Assembly (NCBI GenBank): GCA_963844845.1
Contig: CAWJPW010000003.1
Location: 806,001 to 870,000, forward strand
Direction of reading: 5' to 3'
DNA: 64,000 nucleotides
Origin: CAWJPW01 sp963844845
GTDB lineage: Bacteria; Acidobacteriota; Thermoanaerobaculia; Thermoanaerobaculales; Sulfomarinibacteraceae
The notes beneath the pieces are model-generated. The model did not search any database. It saw only the letters and a program-made list of their open reading frames with translations, and was not told where the DNA came from. Every line of letters starts with the position of its first letter. Within the stretch, counting starts at the first letter, position 1. Positions 60,660 through 64,000 of this stretch are shown here, in pieces. The position numbers and the translations under genes are program-made.

Positions 60660-61262
60660 ATGCGACGACTCGGGTATGTGATGAGCATCCTGGTGGCGGC
60701 CGGCCTCGCGGCGGGTCCGGCGTGCGCTGCCGGGGATGCCCCGGCGAAGGTGGGTCAGCCGGCGCCGGCGTTTCAGCTCAGTGATCAGAGCGGCGGGACC
60801 GTCAAGCTGGCGGATCTCGCCGGCAGGGTGGTGGTGCTGGAGTGGATCAACCCCCAGTGCCCGTTCGTCCAGCGCCATGCCAAGGCGGGCACCATGAAGA
60901 GCCTGGCCGAGCGCTACGCGGACCGCGGTGTGGTGTGGCTGGGCGTCAACTCCACCCACTTCATGGACCGAGGCGACGACCGCGCCTGGCATGACGCCAA
61001 GAGCCTGCCGTACCCGGTGCTGGGCGACCACGATGGCGCGGTGGGACACCTCTACGGAGCCACTACGACTCCGGACATGTTCGTCATCGACCGCTCGGGC
61101 ATCCTGGTGTATGCCGGCGCCATCGACGACGACCCCCGCGGCAGTAAGGGGAAGGAGGCCACCAACTACGTGGCCGCGGCGCTGGACGAGGTGCTTGCCG
61201 GCAAGCCGGTGGCAGTCCCTGACACCAAGCCCTACGGTTGCTCTGTCAAGTACGGTTCCTGA
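60660..61262 (+). CDS. periplasmic redoxin (AhpC/TSA-thioredoxin fold)
   Basis: 200 aa, signal peptide MRRLGYVMSILVAAGLAAGPACAA, SD GAGGGGAGG. Redoxin fold: VGQPAPAFQLSDQSGGTVKLADLAGRVVVLEWINPQCPFVQRHAK (one Cys in QCPF, in the place of CxxC), TTPDMFVIDRSGILVYAGAIDD, and a C-terminal Cys (KPYGCSVKY). It belongs to the thioredoxin-family proteins with WxNPxCPFV that act as single- or two-Cys peroxiredoxin-like enzymes. Follows the DsbD-N-like gene by 37 nt. Its TGA is at the left tip of a degenerate family B repeat. Confidence 0.88.
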   Translation: MRRLGYVMSILVAAGLAAGPACAAGDAPAKVGQPAPAFQLSDQSGGTVKLADLAGRVVVLEWINPQCPFVQRHAKAGTMKSLAERYADRGVVWLGVNSTHFMDRGDDRAWHDAKSLPYPVLGDHDGAVGHLYGATTTPDMFVIDRSGILVYAGAIDDDPRGSKGKEATNYVAAALDEVLAGKPVAVPDTKPYGCSVKYGS

Positions 61263-61424
61263 GCTCCTGTTCGGAGATTCCCGATGGACTCTGCGCGCGC
61301 CATGGTGGCTTCTGGCGGCACTGCTCCACCTCGAAGGAGCGTTGCCGGGGCGGCGTCGTCGCGCCTCGCCAGCGGCCACGATTCCTGCGCGGGCAGCCCA
61401 CACGACCCCCCGGACGGGCTGCGA
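61260..61424 (+). repeat. degenerate family B MITE-like copy (B3)
   Basis: Starts GAGCTCCTGTTCGGAGATTC, alignable to the B2 tip, then a GGACTCT, a core GCTCCACCTCGAAGGAGCGTTGCC and GCGTCGTCGCGCCTCGCC that follow the B2 order. The right end is not clear; the end given is an estimate from the 167-bp length of the other copies. It overlaps the stop codon of the redoxin gene. The remaining spacer to 61551 shows no gene. Confidence 0.5.
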
Positions 61425-61551
61425 GGGGTACTCCCACGGCGCGCGTTTCGAGGAGGAGGGATGAAAACGGTGGGTCCGTGGCCTCTCGATCTCGGCAGGT
61501 GACAGGGGTGGCCGTCACGAGTGGGCGTCCTCGAGATCGAGAGGAGCATGG

Positions 61552-61557
61552 TATCGT
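61552..61557 (+). promoter_or_regulatory. candidate leaderless -10 box (TATCGT) of the ccm operon
   Basis: TATCGT ends 7 nt before the ccmA ATG at 61565; no SD is present. It would be the promoter of the ccmABCDE operon. Confidence 0.35.
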
Positions 61558-61564
61558 CGCCGCC

Positions 61565-62194
61565 ATGTCGGCGCCGGTCTCGATTCGCTTCACCGACGTG
61601 GCCAAGCGCTACGACGCCCGGGTCGTGTTCCGCGGGCTCTCGGGCGTTGCCGATCCGGGCGAGGTGCTGACCCTCACCGGCCCCAACGGCTCGGGGAAGT
61701 CGACGCTGCTCACCATCCTCTGCGGCCTGCTCCGGCCCACCCGTGGAACGGTGGAGTACGTCGAGGGTGGTGAGGTGCTCGCGCGCGACGACTGGCGAAA
61801 GCGGATCGGCATCGTGGCGCCGGCCATGGGCGTGTACGAGGAGCTCACGGCGATGGAGAACCTGCGATTCTACGCGCGCGTGCGGGGGCTCGGCCCGGCC
61901 GAAGCGCGCTGTCGCGAGTGCCTGGAGATGGTCGGCCTGGATCCCTCCCGCGAGACCACCATTCGTGGCTACTCCACCGGAATGCTGCAGCGGGTCAAGA
62001 TCGCCCAGGCGATGCTCCACAGCCCGCCGGTGCTGTTCCTGGACGAGCCCGGCTCCAACCTCGATCCGGTGGGGCAGGACTGGCTGGAGGGCTTCGTGCG
62101 CGACACGGTGGCCGCCGGCCGCACCGTGGTGCTCGCCACCAACGACCGCCGCGAGATGACCTGGGGGACCCGCCATGTGGCGCTCACTGGCTGA
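61565..62194 (+). CDS. ccmA: heme exporter ATP-binding protein CcmA
   Basis: ABC ATPase that powers release of heme from CcmE during System I cytochrome c maturation. 209 aa, typical short CcmA length. Walker A TGPNGSGKSTLL, a signature-like motif GYSTGMLQRVKIAQAM (degenerate LSGGQ), Walker B PPVLFLDEPGSNLD, H-loop replaced by Asn/Asp (LATNDRRE). It overlaps ccmB by 20 nt. Confidence 0.93.
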   Translation: MSAPVSIRFTDVAKRYDARVVFRGLSGVADPGEVLTLTGPNGSGKSTLLTILCGLLRPTRGTVEYVEGGEVLARDDWRKRIGIVAPAMGVYEELTAMENLRFYARVRGLGPAEARCRECLEMVGLDPSRETTIRGYSTGMLQRVKIAQAMLHSPPVLFLDEPGSNLDPVGQDWLEGFVRDTVAAGRTVVLATNDRREMTWGTRHVALTG

Positions 62195-62855
62195 GACCTG
62201 GGCGGTCTTCGGCAAGGACCTGCGGGCCGAGTTCCGCACGCGGGTGGCGCTCAACTCGTTGGGCCTGTTCGCTGCCACCACGCTGGCCGCGGTCTCCTAC
62301 ACCGTGGGCCCCTACAAGATCGCCGAGGCCGACCGCCCCTACCTGCTCTCGGCCCTGATGTGGATCGTGCTGTTCTTCGCCGCCATGGCGGGGCTCGACC
62401 GCAGCTTCGTCAAGGAGGAGGAGACCCACACCGCCGCGCTGTTGCGCCTGTCGGCGCCACCCCTGGTGGTGTGGGGCGGCAAGCTGCTGTTCAACATCGT
62501 CCTTCTGTACGCGCTCATGGCCCTGCTGGTGCCGCTGTACTGCATCCTCATGGGGCTCAAGGTGGCGGCGGTAGGTTGGTTCCTTCTGATCCTCGCCACG
62601 GGCGGGTATACTCTTGCGGTCACGACGACCATGGTGGCAGCCATCATCGCGCGCGCCATGAGCCGGGGAGCGCTCTTCTCGGTGCTGTCGATACCGCTTC
62701 TGCTGCCGCTGCTGATCTTTCTGATCCAGGGCACCAGTGCGGTGGTTGAGGTGTCGCGCGACACGGTGGTCGCCACCCTGCGTGCGGTGGTGTCGCTGGG
62801 GGGTGTCATGACGGTGGTGTCCATCTTCCTCTTTCCGGCGGTGTGGAATGACTGA
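62175..62855 (+). CDS. ccmB: heme exporter membrane protein CcmB
   Basis: 226 aa, six membrane helices. FGKDLRAEFRTRVALNSLGLFAATTLAAVSY at the N-terminus is diagnostic (family pattern KDLxxExRxR). Followed by WIVLFFAAMAGLDRSFVKEEETHTAALLRLSAPPLVVWGGKLLFN. Works with CcmA and CcmC. Overlaps both neighbours. Confidence 0.95.
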   Translation: MWRSLAETWAVFGKDLRAEFRTRVALNSLGLFAATTLAAVSYTVGPYKIAEADRPYLLSALMWIVLFFAAMAGLDRSFVKEEETHTAALLRLSAPPLVVWGGKLLFNIVLLYALMALLVPLYCILMGLKVAAVGWFLLILATGGYTLAVTTTMVAAIIARAMSRGALFSVLSIPLLLPLLIFLIQGTSAVVEVSRDTVVATLRAVVSLGGVMTVVSIFLFPAVWND

Positions 62856-63531
62856 GAACCGACGGCTCGGCGAGGTCCTGCGTTGGGTCCTGTTCCTGTG
62901 GATGGGCCTGGTCATCTGGGCGGCGTTCTTCTACGCCACGCCCGCCGAGGGCTTCATCGGCCAGTCCAGCCGCATCGTCTTCTTCCACGTGCCCACGGCG
63001 TGGGTGGCGACCCTGGCTTTCCTGGTGTCGTGCGTCGCCTCGATCCGCTACCTGCGCGGGCGCGATCCCAAGGACGACATCCGTGCCCAGGTGGCCGCGT
63101 CCCTCGGGCTGCTGTTCGCCTTCCTGGCCACGGTGACGGGTTCCATCTTCGCCCGGCTCATGTGGAACTCGTACTGGAACTGGGATCCGCGTCAGACCTC
63201 GATCACCATCCTGCTGCTGATCTACGCGGCCTACTTCGCGCTGCGCTCGGCGGTGCACGACCCCGAGCGGCGTGCCGCCCTCGCGGCGGTGTACGCCATC
63301 CTCGCGTTCGTGACCGTTCCGTTCCTGGTCTTTGTGGTGCCCCGTATCTACTGGTCGCTGCATCCCGATACGATCATCAACATGCGTGGGACGAACGAAT
63401 TTGATCCACGTTACACTCAGGTGCTGATGGCGTCGCTCGTGGGATTCACCGGTTTGTTCATATGGTTGTATACTATCGAATGCCGGGTCGAGCGGATTCG
63501 GCAGCGCCGCCAGCGGGAGGAGCTGGAATGA
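62848..63531 (+). CDS. ccmC: heme-handling membrane protein CcmC (CcsA family)
   Basis: 227 aa, six helices, delivers heme to CcmE. RIVFFHVPTAWVATLAF carries the first conserved periplasmic His; the tryptophan-rich motif reads WNSYWNWDPRQTSITILLLIY (family WWD); the second His is in IYWSLHPDTI. Short length fits CcmC rather than CcmF. Overlaps ccmB by 8 nt and ccmD by 4 nt. Confidence 0.94.
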   Translation: MTENRRLGEVLRWVLFLWMGLVIWAAFFYATPAEGFIGQSSRIVFFHVPTAWVATLAFLVSCVASIRYLRGRDPKDDIRAQVAASLGLLFAFLATVTGSIFARLMWNSYWNWDPRQTSITILLLIYAAYFALRSAVHDPERRAALAAVYAILAFVTVPFLVFVVPRIYWSLHPDTIINMRGTNEFDPRYTQVLMASLVGFTGLFIWLYTIECRVERIRQRRQREELE

Positions 63532-63635
63532 GTGATCTCCTCGGAGTGATGCTGGTGACCTTGATCATCTGGGTCGCACTCTTCGGCTACGTGTACCGGG
63601 TTGACCGCAAGGTGCGGCGCCTGGAGGAGCAGTGA
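63528..63635 (+). CDS. ccmD: CcmD-like small membrane protein
   Basis: 35 aa: SDLLGVMLVTLIIWVALFGY then VYRVDRKVRRLEEQ. One helix followed by a basic cytoplasmic tail, the usual CcmD layout. Its ATG overlaps the ccmC stop (ATGA) and its stop is 1 nt before ccmE. It helps release holo-CcmE from CcmABC in the known system. Confidence 0.85.
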   Translation: MSDLLGVMLVTLIIWVALFGYVYRVDRKVRRLEEQ

Positions 63636-63636
63636 T

Positions 63637-64000
63637 ATGACTGATTCACGACGTCAACGTCGTGTGTGGTACGTGGTGGGCGGGGTGCTCGTCGTGGCCT
63701 TCCTGGCTTTCGGCGCCACCTCGTTCAAGTCGAGCCTCACCCCCTACGTCTCGTTCGCCGAGGCGATGGACAGCGCCAGCCAGGTGCAGGTTGCCGGCGC
63801 GCTCGTGCAGAAATCCTCGAAGTACGTCGAGGCCTCACAGGAGCTCGAGTTCACGCTCCGCGAGCCCTCCGGGCGCACCCTGCCGGTGGTCTACAAGGGC
63901 ACCAAACCCGGCAACTTCGAGGACGCGACGCAGGTGGTCGCCATCGGCACCTTCCAAGACGGCGCCTTCCACGCCGAGCAGCTCCTCGTCAAATGCCCGT
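63637..64000 (+). CDS. ccmE: cytochrome c maturation heme chaperone CcmE, cysteine-type, partial
   Basis: Runs off the window end; 121 codons seen. A basic N-terminus and one helix (VWYVVGGVLVVAFLAFGATS), then the periplasmic OB-fold: VQVAGALVQKSSKYVEASQELEFTLREPSG, LPVVYKGTKPGNFEDATQVVAIGTF, HAEQLLVKCP at the edge. Normal CcmE has a heme-binding His in VLAKHDENY; here the corresponding position is Cys (LLVKCP), as in the CxxxY-type CcmE described from Desulfovibrio and archaea. Confidence 0.9.
   Translation, partial: MTDSRRQRRVWYVVGGVLVVAFLAFGATSFKSSLTPYVSFAEAMDSASQVQVAGALVQKSSKYVEASQELEFTLREPSGRTLPVVYKGTKPGNFEDATQVVAIGTFQDGAFHAEQLLVKCP

Overview
The window is high-GC (by eye around two thirds G+C), densely coding bacterial chromosome. 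It is Gram-negative in character: a LolA-like protein, lipoproteins, a System I (Ccm) cytochrome c maturation cluster, Hfq, RsmB/Fmt and a TIGR03960-type fused radical SAM protein. Secreted FG-GAP propellers, a BTAD-type ATPase regulator, DUF5666 repeats and formylglycine-generating-enzyme-like proteins point to Acidobacteriota, perhaps a Thermoanaerobaculia-like lineage. That assignment is an inference from gene content, not from a marker-gene comparison.

Layout. 1-3.7 kb (-): an oligopeptide-type ABC transporter (binding lipoprotein and two permeases). 3.7-4.6 kb: non-coding, rich in hairpins and one MITE-like element. 4.6-9.5 kb (+): purH, a small unknown protein, a LolA-like protein, a polyprenyl synthase and a membrane-anchored unknown. 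9.7-12.9 kb (-): a TPR-like protein and the radical SAM fusion. 13.0-21.0 kb (+): fmt-rsmB, an alkaline-phosphatase-superfamily enzyme, then a cell-envelope block (EnvC-like M23, broken S41 pseudoprotease, YibQ-like deacetylase). 21.1-25.0 kb (-): LysE exporter, cysS and a secreted DUF5666 protein with a perfect operator-like palindrome. 25.2-32.4 kb (-): a seven-gene overlapping operon, unknown - RNA methyltransferase - comEC - miaA - hfq - TPR lipoprotein - CRP-type regulator. 32.7-37.1 kb: double FGE-like protein, SDR and amidinotransferase-fold genes.

37.1-53.3 kb looks like an accessory region. It holds a CAP-domain secreted protein, two broken RAYT transposase copies with REP-like inverted repeats, three seven-bladed FG-GAP secreted proteins, a truncated DUF1554-like gene, an M20 peptidase plus a gamma-synthase-family PLP enzyme, a sulfatase-like lipoprotein, two 167-bp CTAG-bounded MITEs and gene debris. 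Five proteins here share a short DGFE...W motif, four of them at the extreme C-terminus. 53.5-58.0 kb: a BTAD/AAA regulator and a sulfotransferase-glycosyltransferase fusion. 58.1-64.0 kb: M28 peptidase, DsbD-N-like protein, redoxin and ccmABCDE. ccmE is cut by the window end and is of the cysteine type.

Two genome-wide habits stand out. First, many genes have a TANNNT -10 box only 6-7 nt from the start codon, which predicts leaderless mRNAs. Second, small mobile repeats sit at CTAG sites, often the CTAG that carries a TAG stop codon.
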